Shown here piece by piece: positions 24,108 through 33,500 of a stretch of 52,883 nucleotides of DNA (position 1 is the stretch's first letter; the number at the start of each line of letters is the position of its first letter). The translations under genes were made by a program, and so were the position numbers. The stretch lies in NCBI GenBank assembly GCA_905233895.1, contig CAJOFL010000017.1, positions 1 through 52,883 on the forward strand, in the 5' to 3' direction. The notes beneath the pieces were generated by a model that had not been told where the DNA came from, searched no databases, and saw only the letters and a program-made list of their open reading frames with translations. Source of the stretch: an uncultured Bacteroidales bacterium. Its GTDB lineage: Bacteria; Bacteroidota; Bacteroidia; Bacteroidales; P3.

Positions 24108-25415
24108 ATGGAGAAAGTCTACATAGAAACCTACGGATGCCAGATGAACTTCGCCGACAGCGAAGTGGTAGGCGCCATACTCTCCACCGCCGGACACAAG
24201 ATGGTCACCGACCTCGACGACGCCACCTTCATCCTCATCAACACCTGCGCTATACGTGACAATGCCGAGCAACGGGTGCGCCACCGTGTGCGCGAGTTGC
24301 GGGCTACACAAAGCCGCCGGCACAACCTGCGCATAGGCATCCTTGGATGTATGGCCGAACGACTGCAGCAGCGGTTGATGACTGAGGAGGACAACCTCTC
24401 GCTCGTGTGCGGCCCCGATGCTTACCGCAGCCTGCCACAATTGATTGAGCAGGTGCGTAAGGGCGGACAAGCCTCCGAAGTGGAGCTCAGCACCACCGAG
24501 ACCTATGCCGACATCGAGCCGGTGCGCTTAGGGAGTAACGGCATCTCAGCCTATATCAGCATCATGCGCGGATGCCAGAACTACTGTTCCTATTGCGTAG
24601 TGCCCTATACCCGCGGCCGCGAACGCAGTCGCGACCCCCAGACCATCGTGGACGAAGCCCGCTCGCTCTTCGAACAGGGCTACCGCGAAGTGACCCTCCT
24701 TGGGCAGAACGTGAACAGCTACAGCTGGCCAGAAGTCGGCTTCCCTGAACTGATGGACATGGTAGCCGCCATCGACCCGCTGCTGCGGGTACGCTTTGCC
24801 ACCTCACATCCCAAAGACCTCAGCGACCGACTGCTCGAGGTGATGGCCTCGCGGCCCAATATATGTCGCTGCATACACCTCCCAGTCCAAAGCGGGAGCA
24901 ACCGCATGCTGAAACTAATGAACCGCAAATACACCGTCGAATGGTATCTCGACCGCGTCGATTCCATCCGTCGCCATCTGCCCGACTGCTCCATCACCAC
25001 CGATGTCATTGCAGGATTCAGCAGTGAGACACTGGACGACCATAAGGCCACCCTCGACCTCTTCCAACAGGTGCGTTATGACTACGCCTTCATGTTCAAA
25101 TACTCCGAACGCGAAGGTACCTACGCCTCACGCCATCTGCCAGACGACATCCCAGACGACGAGAAGACCCGTCGCCTGAACGAAATCATAGCCCTCCAAG
25201 GCCAGATTGCTCTCGAAAACAACCGCCTCGATGTGGGCCACGAATATGAGGTACTCGTCGAAGGCGAAAGTCATCGCAGCCGTGAGCAGCTCTTCGGCCG
25301 CAACAGCCAGAACAAAGTCATCGTCTTCGACCGGAGCGACGCGCAGCCCGGCACCTACCGCAAGGTCAAGGTAAACAACTGCACCGCCGCCACCCTCCTC
25401 GGTGAACTAGTATAA
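24108..25415 (+). CDS. miaB: tRNA-2-methylthio-N6-dimethylallyladenosine synthase
   Basis: A 435-residue radical-SAM methylthiotransferase that modifies A37 of tRNAs reading U-starting codons. The N-terminal UPF0004 domain has YGCQMN, NTCAIRDNAEQ and GCMAER, whose three Cys bind the auxiliary iron-sulfur cluster. The radical-SAM core has RGCQNYCSYCVVPYTRGRER with C156, C160 and C163, and the C-terminus is a TRAM domain (about 375-435). The DNAEQ form favours MiaB over RimO or MtaB. It lies three bases after the receptor gene and 22 bases before the PASTA gene. Confidence 0.95.
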   Translation: MEKVYIETYGCQMNFADSEVVGAILSTAGHKMVTDLDDATFILINTCAIRDNAEQRVRHRVRELRATQSRRHNLRIGILGCMAERLQQRLMTEEDNLSLVCGPDAYRSLPQLIEQVRKGGQASEVELSTTETYADIEPVRLGSNGISAYISIMRGCQNYCSYCVVPYTRGRERSRDPQTIVDEARSLFEQGYREVTLLGQNVNSYSWPEVGFPELMDMVAAIDPLLRVRFATSHPKDLSDRLLEVMASRPNICRCIHLPVQSGSNRMLKLMNRKYTVEWYLDRVDSIRRHLPDCSITTDVIAGFSSETLDDHKATLDLFQQVRYDYAFMFKYSEREGTYASRHLPDDIPDDEKTRRLNEIIALQGQIALENNRLDVGHEYEVLVEGESHRSREQLFGRNSQNKVIVFDRSDAQPGTYRKVKVNNCTAATLLGELV

Positions 25416-25436
25416 CTGAACCCTAAACACTGAAAA
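25416..25436. repeat. Short 7-bp repeat between miaB and the PASTA gene
   Basis: Three degenerate heptamers CTGAACC, CTAAACA, CTGAAAA fill the whole 22-base gap between the miaB stop and the next ATG. It is too short to be sure, but has the same period as other arrays in the window. Confidence 0.4.
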
Positions 25437-25437
25437 T

Positions 25438-26322
25438 ATGGCAAAAGAATCAATCCTCAAACGCCACCCCTGGATGCTCCATGTGCTTATCATGCTAGGC
25501 CTTTCGCTTGCAATACTGGCACTGGTATTCCTCTTCATCAAGATATACGCCCGTCAAGGACAGGAATATGTGCTACCCGAAATGGTGGGCAGCAACGTCG
25601 CCGACCTGCGGGCCGACAACCCGATAGGGCTCGACATCGTGATAATGGACTCCATCTTCCGCCCCAATACCGAAGGAGGCCTCATCCTGACTCAGGACCC
25701 CAAAGCAGGTACCGCTGTCAAGAAAGGGCGCAAGCTCTACATCACCATCACCGCCTACAGCCCCGAGGATGCCGTCTTCCCCGAGTTGGCCGGTCTCACG
25801 GTGCGCCAAGCAGTCTCCGAGCTGCGCGGTTGCGGACTTGAAGTCGGACACCTCAAGTTCGTCGAAGATCCTTACAAGAACACCATCATCGACCATACCT
25901 GCAAAGGAAAGACCGTCTATGCCGGACAGCAGATTGAGCGCGGCTCAATAATAGACCTTGTGGTCGGACTGGGCGACAGCACTGGCAGCAGCGTCATCCC
26001 CTTTGTTATCGGCAAGACCGCCGAACTTGCCCGTCGCGACATTATAGCCTCCTCGCTCAACGTGGGCAAGGAACATTTCCGTGGCGTAAAGAACCGCAAC
26101 ACGGCGGTGGTCTACAAACAGGAGCCCGACTATACCGGCGTTTCGCGCTACAACTACGGCACATCAATCGAACTCTGGTATATCGATGCCGATGATACTG
26201 ATATCGAAAAGATGGTGCGCGAATTCAAGGTCGACTCGTCGAAAATCGAAGACCCTAACGCTATCAACGACGGCCGTCCTACCCCCGAAGAGATTGAAAA
26301 CAGCGACCGATGGACCTGGTGA
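25438..26322 (+). CDS. PASTA-domain membrane protein
   Basis: A 294-residue protein with a short cytoplasmic N-terminus (MAKESILKRHPW), one transmembrane helix (about 13-35) and three PASTA repeats outside: about 42-105 (YVLPEMVGSNVADLRADNPI), about 110-180 (VFPELAGLTVRQAVSELRGC) and about 185-255 (VIPFVIGKTAELARRDIIAS). A hydrophilic acidic tail follows. PASTA domains bind muropeptides or act as spacers. There is no kinase or penicillin-binding domain, so this is the stand-alone form common in Bacteroidota. Its 3' end overlaps the next gene by 13 bases. Confidence 0.9.
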   Translation: MAKESILKRHPWMLHVLIMLGLSLAILALVFLFIKIYARQGQEYVLPEMVGSNVADLRADNPIGLDIVIMDSIFRPNTEGGLILTQDPKAGTAVKKGRKLYITITAYSPEDAVFPELAGLTVRQAVSELRGCGLEVGHLKFVEDPYKNTIIDHTCKGKTVYAGQQIERGSIIDLVVGLGDSTGSSVIPFVIGKTAELARRDIIASSLNVGKEHFRGVKNRNTAVVYKQEPDYTGVSRYNYGTSIELWYIDADDTDIEKMVREFKVDSSKIEDPNAINDGRPTPEEIENSDRWTW

Positions 26323-28184
26323 AACATAGCACGGCATTGATACTTGCGGCACTTCTATTCGGAGGCGTGAGTCTTTCCGCGCAGGAGGTACTGCTTCCGC
26401 TGCAAAGCGCGGCAGTGACCCTGATGCCGAAAACTACGGCCGATAGTAGTGTGAGTCTACCATTTTTCGATGACTTCTCGCGCCCGACCGACGTGCTGCA
26501 GTCTTCGTTATGGGAAGCATGCGGCGCCACCGTAGGAACAGGCTACGGTGAACTCCCGCCCACCGTGGGTATGGCCACATTAGACGCCCTCGACGCAACC
26601 GGCAACCTCTATTCCCAAGCCTCCACATCGACTTTCCCTGCTGACACACTTCTTTCAAGAGCCATCCGGCTCGACTCCATCTCACCGGCCGACTCGCTGG
26701 TGCTGAGTTTCTTCTACCTTCCCTCCGGCGGTAGCGGGAATCTCTGGGAGCGACTGGGCGACACACCCGATGACGCCGACTCCATCTACCTCGACCTCTA
26801 CCGTTCGGCCGACTCCAGTTGGCAGACCGTATGGGCGCGCGACGGAGTAAGCGTCGACACACTGGTGGCACGTACCGGCCATGCATGGCAGTATGTGGCA
26901 ATAAGCATCACCGACAGCACCTATTTCGACAGCACTTTCCGCTTCCGCTTCCGCAACCACGCCAGCCTCGATGTCACCTCGAAGAAGGGAATGAAGGGCA
27001 ACTGCGACCAGTGGAATATCGACTATCTGCTGCTCGACACTGGACGCAGCACCGCCACAGAGCCCCATTGGCGTGATGTGGCCTTTGCCGAACCGGCGCC
27101 CTCGCTCCTTGCCAACTACCAGGCAATGCCCGCACGGCAGTACCGTGCAGCGGAGATGGCCTCCAGCCTGACTTTGACCATCGCCAACCTATACAACTCC
27201 GACCTTGCTACACAATACTCCTACTGCGTCGTCGACGGCGAAGGTGATACTGTCCACCGCTACGACGGCGGCTTTGAGAACGCTCCCGCCTTAGGCTACC
27301 AGACTGCTCCCGCTCATGCACAGCCGCCAGTCGGGTACGCCTTCCCTGAAGGCAGCGAGCACAGCGAATACGAGGTGATACACACCGTCCGCGAAGGTGT
27401 GGGGGGAGACAGTCGTCAGCAGAACGACACTATCCGCTTCCACCAAGTGCTGGCCGACTATTTCGCCTACGACGACGGTACCCCCGAGAACGGTTACGGG
27501 CTCACCTCCACCGCCTCGCACGTCTACCTCGCCTACAGATTCGACCTCAACGAGACAGACACTCTGAGTGCCATCGACCTCTACTTCAACCGCACCCAAG
27601 GGGCTGAGAACGCAGCAATCGGATTCTACCTCACCGTATGGCAGGCCGATGCCAATGGGCAACCAGGCACGATACTTTATCGCGACGACGAGCGGCGCCA
27701 CCCGCAATTCGGCTCGCTGAACGCCTACAAACGCTATCCGTTGGAGCACACCATCACTGTAAGCGGTAGCATATTCGTCGGCTTCGACCAGGTGGGCAAT
27801 GACTTTATCAACCTCGGATTCGACCGCAACCATCAGAGTTCCGACCGTATCTGGTACCACACCTCGACAGAGTGGCAGCAAAGCATCCTGCGTGGCTCGC
27901 TAATGATGCGCCCGGTATTCGGCAATGCCGCCGTCACCGGCATATCTGAACTCCTAACTCCGAGCCCCAAACTCAACATCTATCCCAATCCCGCCGACGA
28001 CCGCTGCACCATCAGTATTGATGCAATAAACGTAGAGTTGTTCGATCAGATGGGGCGCAAATACACCCTTGACACGGAACACCGCACACTGCATACTGCC
28101 CATCTCCTTGACGGATTCTACATACTCCGCATCATCGCACCCGACGGTTCGGCCCATTTCGGCAAACTGATAATCAAACACTGA
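26310..28184 (+). CDS. Secreted T9SS type A sorting-domain protein
   Basis: A 624-residue protein with a signal peptide (ALILAALLFGGVSLSAQ) and a C-terminal T9SS sorting domain (LNIYPNPADDRCTISI, LFDQMGRKY, LLDGFYILRIIAPDG, HFGKLIIKH), so it should cross the outer membrane by type IX secretion. The middle is beta-rich, with a jelly-roll-like region near 50-240 (LPFFDDFS, then CDQWNIDYLLLDTGRS), as in MAM-like or adhesin modules. No catalytic motif was seen. ATG at 26310 overlaps the PASTA gene; a GTG at 26319 just before KHSTALIL would give a more typical signal peptide. Residues about 588-597 (TEHRTLHTAH) are encoded by 7-bp repeats. Confidence 0.85.
   Translation: MDLVKHSTALILAALLFGGVSLSAQEVLLPLQSAAVTLMPKTTADSSVSLPFFDDFSRPTDVLQSSLWEACGATVGTGYGELPPTVGMATLDALDATGNLYSQASTSTFPADTLLSRAIRLDSISPADSLVLSFFYLPSGGSGNLWERLGDTPDDADSIYLDLYRSADSSWQTVWARDGVSVDTLVARTGHAWQYVAISITDSTYFDSTFRFRFRNHASLDVTSKKGMKGNCDQWNIDYLLLDTGRSTATEPHWRDVAFAEPAPSLLANYQAMPARQYRAAEMASSLTLTIANLYNSDLATQYSYCVVDGEGDTVHRYDGGFENAPALGYQTAPAHAQPPVGYAFPEGSEHSEYEVIHTVREGVGGDSRQQNDTIRFHQVLADYFAYDDGTPENGYGLTSTASHVYLAYRFDLNETDTLSAIDLYFNRTQGAENAAIGFYLTVWQADANGQPGTILYRDDERRHPQFGSLNAYKRYPLEHTITVSGSIFVGFDQVGNDFINLGFDRNHQSSDRIWYHTSTEWQQSILRGSLMMRPVFGNAAVTGISELLTPSPKLNIYPNPADDRCTISIDAINVELFDQMGRKYTLDTEHRTLHTAHLLDGFYILRIIAPDGSAHFGKLIIKH
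28072..28099. repeat. 7-bp repeat within the T9SS sorting domain
   Basis: Four heptamers: ACACGGA, ACACCGC, ACACTGC, ATACTGC. They encode a loop between two strands of the sorting domain, in frame. The similarity is weaker than for the arrays in rnr. Confidence 0.5.
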
Positions 28185-28186
28185 CC

Positions 28187-29185
28187 ATGGCTGACGATAC
28201 TCCCGAAACCCTCGAGCAGGAACAAGAGCTCTACGAGCATCATCGGTTCACCGTCGACCGCGGACAGGAGTTGCTGCGCATCGACAAGTACCTGCAGGGG
28301 CACCTCGCCGGCATTTCACGCAATAAGATACAAGCCGCCCTCAAAGCCGACTGCATCACGGTCAACGAACGTCCGGTAAAGGCAAACTACCGCGTAAAGC
28401 CCCTCGACGAGATAAGCATCCTTCTCCCCGAACCGCCCCACGAGTTCGAGCTGGTGCCGGAGGACATCTACCTGCCAACAGTGTATGAGGACGACGATGT
28501 GCTGGTAATCGACAAGCCCGCCGGCATGGTGGTGCATCCCGGAGTGGGCAACTGGACGGGTACCTTGGCTGCAGGCCTCCTATACCGCGGCCTGCAGCCA
28601 CTACTGGTTCACCGCATAGACAAGGACACATCCGGGCTCCTTGTGGTTGCCAAAAACGAAGAGGCACAGGCTTACCTGGCCCGCCAGTTCTTTGTCCACA
28701 GCATCGAGCGGCGCTACCTGGCGCTGGTATGGGGCGACTTCGAAGAGGACAGCGGCACCATCACCGGCAACCTTGCCCGCTCGCCTATGGACCGGCTCGT
28801 GATGGCTGTATGCGACGACGAACACGGCAAACATGCCGTCACCCACTGGCGCGTCGTCGAGCGTTTCGGATATGTCACCCTCGTGGAATGCCAGCTTGAA
28901 ACTGGTCGCACTCACCAGATCCGCGCCCACATGCGCCATATCGGCCACCCACTGTTCAACGATGCCTCATACGGCGGCGACGCAATCCTCAAGGGAACCA
29001 CCTTCTCGCGCTACCGCCAGTTTGTGGAAAACTGCTTCGAAGTGCTTCCCCGCCAAGCTCTCCACGCCCGCATACTCGGCTTCGAGCACCCCGCCGACGG
29101 ACGCCATCTCCACTTCGAAAGCCCCCTACCAGAAGACTTCAGCAACTGTCTCGACCGCTGGCGCCGCTACACCGACAGCCATTAA
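28187..29185 (+). CDS. RluA-family pseudouridine synthase (RluD-like)
   Basis: A 332-residue protein. An N-terminal S4 RNA-binding domain (about 28-90: LLRIDKYLQGHLAGISRNKI) is followed by the pseudouridine synthase core with the catalytic Asp in LLVHRIDKDTSGLLVVAKN and the GRTHQIRAHMRHIGHPLFND motif. The S4 plus RluA layout matches RluD, which makes pseudouridines in helix 69 of 23S rRNA. RluC-type targets cannot be excluded from sequence alone. It begins two bases after the T9SS gene stop and ends the cluster, convergent with tilS. Confidence 0.9.
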   Translation: MADDTPETLEQEQELYEHHRFTVDRGQELLRIDKYLQGHLAGISRNKIQAALKADCITVNERPVKANYRVKPLDEISILLPEPPHEFELVPEDIYLPTVYEDDDVLVIDKPAGMVVHPGVGNWTGTLAAGLLYRGLQPLLVHRIDKDTSGLLVVAKNEEAQAYLARQFFVHSIERRYLALVWGDFEEDSGTITGNLARSPMDRLVMAVCDDEHGKHAVTHWRVVERFGYVTLVECQLETGRTHQIRAHMRHIGHPLFNDASYGGDAILKGTTFSRYRQFVENCFEVLPRQALHARILGFEHPADGRHLHFESPLPEDFSNCLDRWRRYTDSH

Positions 29186-29216
29186 GCACTCTTTTTATAT
29201 AAAGGCAAATAACCAG

Positions 29217-30521
29217 TTATTGAAAGAGCAGTTCTGCACGGAGAACGTGCAACGTGTTGGATGTAAGTCGGAAACGGTGGTCGATACGCAGGCCGATAAC
29301 CCATAGTGGGCGGTCGGAGGCGTCAACCATGAGATGCACGTGGCGGCGCTCGATAAGCGAGAGGCCGTTATCCTTCAGGAAATCACTTACTAGACGACTC
29401 CCCTCCATGCCAAGCGGACAGAAACGGTCGCCCTCATGCCAAGGGCGCACTGTGATGGGTTGCCGAACAAGGTCGGCATCGAAGCACTCACCCCCCTTTC
29501 GTGCACTTCCCACTGGCTCGACCGAAGTCTTGACCGTATGGGGCACCACCTCGACGCGAGGAGCCAGCAGAAGATGCCCACGATGGAGTTCGGCCACATG
29601 GGTCGGCGAGATGAACTGTCGCCCACCCTGCCCTAGGGAATCCAGAATGTCATCCACCATCGAGGCATTAAAACCAAAAGGCTTCAACAGTTCGAAAAGG
29701 AGTGTACGCTGCGGAACGAGCGACTGGATTTCCGCCACCTCAATTGCCTGTATCGGCACCGGCATAGTGGCCAGCCGCGAGGAATAAGGCTTCAGCAAAC
29801 GTCCACGAAGCTCAGCGACATAGGTCTCCACCATCCTGCCCGCATCGGCCAACCGTGCTATATTAGCCTCCATAGTGGAATCGACCGATGGATAGAGTTC
29901 GCGCAGCAGCGGCATCAACTGCAAGCGGATACGGTTGCGGCGCGCATCGAGAGCGGCATTGGTCGAGTCCTCGACATATTCAAGTCCGCGCCCAGCAACA
30001 TACCCATCAATCTCGGCCCGCGAGAAACAGAGCAACGGGCGTACCACAGTCATATTGCCGAACTTAGAACAGGGGCGTATACCATGCAAGCCTGCGATAC
30101 CGGTGCCGCGGAAGAGGTTAAGGAAGAAGGTCTCGATTGAATCGTCGCGGTGGTGGGCAGTGGCCAGACAGGTGAATCCATGCTCACGGCAGAGGTCAGC
30201 GAACCAGCCATAGCGCAATTCGCGAGCAGCCTCCTCGATGGAAAGGCCGTGGGCGGCGGCATGGGCGGCAGTGTCGAAATCGACGGTGAAAAGCCTCACG
30301 CCCATCCGTTCGGCAAGAGCTTGCACAAACCGCTGGTCGCGGTCGCACTCTCCAGGCCTAAGATGGAAATTGCAATGGGCTACGGAAAAAGGAATACCGC
30401 AGCGATGTACAATGTCGAGCAGTGCCACTGAATCGCGACCGCCGCTGACGGCGAGCAGCACCTCGGCCCCATCGGGGAAGAGGTGCTGCTCTGCTGCATA
30501 TTGCCTAAACCGTTCAAGCAT
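29217..30521 (-). CDS. tilS: tRNA(Ile)-lysidine synthase
   Basis: A 434-residue enzyme that uses ATP and lysine to convert C34 of tRNA-Ile(CAU) to lysidine, letting it read AUA. Seen: the PP-loop AVSGGRDSVALLDIV (SGGRDS at 26-31), the CNFHLRPGECDRD and ATAHHRDDSIETFFLNLFRG motifs, and the C-terminal substrate-binding domains with RPWHEGDRFCPLGMEGSRLV, where the family uses GDRF-PLGM. The start at 30521 is chosen because it gives the normal short lead; an upstream extension would run into the end of the giant gene. The start codon comes four bases after that gene's stop, so its mRNA may be the tail of the 11.8-kb transcript. Confidence 0.93.
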   Translation of the reverse strand: MLERFRQYAAEQHLFPDGAEVLLAVSGGRDSVALLDIVHRCGIPFSVAHCNFHLRPGECDRDQRFVQALAERMGVRLFTVDFDTAAHAAAHGLSIEEAARELRYGWFADLCREHGFTCLATAHHRDDSIETFFLNLFRGTGIAGLHGIRPCSKFGNMTVVRPLLCFSRAEIDGYVAGRGLEYVEDSTNAALDARRNRIRLQLMPLLRELYPSVDSTMEANIARLADAGRMVETYVAELRGRLLKPYSSRLATMPVPIQAIEVAEIQSLVPQRTLLFELLKPFGFNASMVDDILDSLGQGGRQFISPTHVAELHRGHLLLAPRVEVVPHTVKTSVEPVGSARKGGECFDADLVRQPITVRPWHEGDRFCPLGMEGSRLVSDFLKDNGLSLIERRHVHLMVDASDRPLWVIGLRIDHRFRLTSNTLHVLRAELLFQ

Positions 30522-30525
30522 AGGT

Positions 30526-33500
30526 CTATCGGAGAACCATCTTACGAATCTGCCGCACTCCGTCGACCTCGATGCCATAGTAGTAGATACCCGTGGAGAA
30601 GCGGTCGAGATCAAGTTTCACGCTGTTGCTTCCCGCCGGGAAGAACCCACGTTCACTATAGACAATATGACCCATTGCATCGACCACAAACACCATGACA
30701 TCAGCGGCATTGGGCAGAGTGAAGGGCACTGTGGTGGTACCGCTGAACGGGTTGGGATAGTTCTGACCGAGTATCAGCTCGCCGGCACCAATCTCCGGCA
30801 CATTCTCCACATAGTTCACCACGCGGACTATGGTGGTCTGATTGTTCGAGGTATCGGCATCGGAAGAATAAATCAACCTGGCAGTACCATAATACTGGCG
30901 CTGCGGGTCTTTCGGTATGGTGCGCTGGAATTCGAACATCGACGTGGACATAGGCACTATAGCGCGGTTAGAGAAACTAAAGCTATTCTGGCTCAAACTA
31001 TTGCCGTTGATTGTGGCTCTAAACGACACCGAACGGTCGAAATTAATATTGCCAAGGTTGCGTATGCGGAAGAATACACGGCAATCCTCACCAGCATTCT
31101 CCTCAATGATAACCTCAACCGCCTCAAGGTCGACAAACTTGGACACCAACAAATTAGTAGTATCGTTGGAGGGGTCGTTGTCATCTGGCACACGGACGTA
31201 GGCCGACACATGGTCGTAGGGAGCCGAACGGTCGTTAAGCGTGGAGTCGAAGACGAAGTAGCCTGTGGAGAGCGCCGGTATCGGCAGGTCGGAGCTATAG
31301 ACCGAGCGGTACAACGTATTGGTATCGTTGTCGACCCAGAAGCCCACCTCGAAGCCATTGGCGCCACGGGCACCACGGTTCTCAATTATCATAGCCACCT
31401 TGATGTTAGTACGCTGGTCGGTATCGACGATGATAGACTTTGCAGCGAGGTCGGTGATTGCCGAAATACCTTCGAACCGCTTGTTGATAGTGTCGTTATA
31501 GATATACTCGTTGGAGTCGCACTTCACTATACCCACCAGTCGCATCACACCCATCGATGCCAGGAAATGCTCCTCGAAGGTGTAGTTGAAGAACTCGGTG
31601 GACTGCAACGGACGACCCAACACCTGGTTGAAGTCAACATGCTCGGTGACGCTAAAGTCGTCATTAACGATATAGGTAAGGTTAGCGGCATCGATAGGCT
31701 GCGTACCGAAGTTACGGATACGCATGGTGACGACACATGTTGAGTCGCCGGCAATCACACGGTCGAGCGGCGCGATGAAGTCCTCGGCGCTGATATCATT
31801 GTCGAGCGGTGCAAGGACGAAGGCCTGTGTGGTTGTGTCGTTGTCATTGTAGATATCAGCGGCCATAATTGTAAATGCCGTGATATAGAACGTGTCGGGG
31901 AAGTCGCTCGTGATGACGAACGAGTTGGTCAACTGGATAGTGTCTGTAGCTCCTGGCGGGATGATGTGGTCGTAGGTAGAGATACGGGCAAGGCTGGCAC
32001 CATAGTAGGTATATCCTACCTGTTGGCTTCGGCTAGTGTCATATCCAAAGTTCTTGACCACCACCTCGGGATAAACCGTCTGGCCGTACTTGGGTTGTGT
32101 AGGCTTGGTGACTGCCACCACACCAACATCGGCACCGCGCTGCGCACGTCCGATATAGAAATCGTCAATTGCACAGCCGTCACCATACGAGGTGTTTTCG
32201 TTTGAACCAATGGGAGTGGTATAAACGAAGCGGAACTGGAGTTTCTCGTTGAAGTTACCCGAGATACTGCCCTGATAGCCGCCCGTACGGCACCAGTAAC
32301 GGTTGTAGGCATTGCCTGACGAAGTACCGTTGAATGCCAACTCATCGGCATCGGTATACCAGTTGTTATCACTCATTATGGTGTCGTCAACTAGATTGGT
32401 CCAGTTGTTCTCATAGTCATAATACTCGACACGCATGCTGCTGCCGCCGGTCAAGTTGCGTAGCAGACGGAACGCAATCGTGTCGGAGTGAATCTGGGCG
32501 ATGTTGATAATCGGGCTGTAGAGGTAGCTCACATTACCGCGGCGCCCTGTGGTAATGACCATCGTGGAGTCGGTCACCCAAGCGTTCGGCTCGGAGAAGG
32601 CCGACGGTATGTGGCTCTTGTTGGGAGTGGCCAACTGCCAGTAATTACGACTATAGTTGTTGTATCCAACAGGGGCATACCAGTGGGTGAGCGAGTCGAA
32701 ATTGTCATTAACCCTGATTACAATCGTATGGAAGCGGTGATACTCGTAGGTGAGCGTATTGTTATCGATGATAGTATCACCAGCCAAATCGTGCCATACG
32801 GTCAGTCGCGTTGTGCCCTGCGGGAAGTAGTGCATCGGAAGGGTAATAATGGCGCTCGTGCCGCCCATTAATGGCGATGTACCGCGCCACAGGAAACTGC
32901 CGGACGAAGTGGAGTCGGTGGAATCAGAGTCAAATCGATAATGCACGTTGAACTGGGTAACAGGCTGTGTACCCTTGTTCGAGACACGGAATGAAACTTC
33001 CAACGTGTCGTGATCCCTGATGAGGTAACTGCGCGGGTTGACAATCTGCGTGAATGCTACATCGATGGGAGCCGGGTTGGGCTCAACATAAATCAGGAAG
33101 TCGACCATGTGGCCAGGAATATCACTGATATCAGCGCTCACATTAGCCTCGTAATTGCAAGTAACCAACCGCATCTTCATATATCCATACGAAGCACGAT
33201 TGGGGATGGTTACCGGGAAGCCGTCAAGCGAATTGGTGAAGGCGACAAAGTCAGTGAGAACCGCCTCATTGTCCTCAAACGTACCAGAGCGGTCATAGTC
33301 GATATATGCCGCAACCCTGGCACGATCACGTTCATTGGGGCTTTCGGACTTGACAATTGTAAAGAACAATGAATCGGAAAGTCCTCGTCTGACGTGAAGC
33401 ACTGGGTAGTCCGGATTTCCGAACGAGGATAGATTGGTGTAGAAACGGTTCAGCGGAGGAATGTCAAAGTCTATCTCATTGAACGAGATACGTGTGAACA

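Noticed and set aside
29208-29221. AATAACCAGTTATT palindrome between rluD-like gene and tilS as a terminator
   Set aside because: The stem is short and AT-only at its ends, the loop is two bases, and no T-run follows on either strand.
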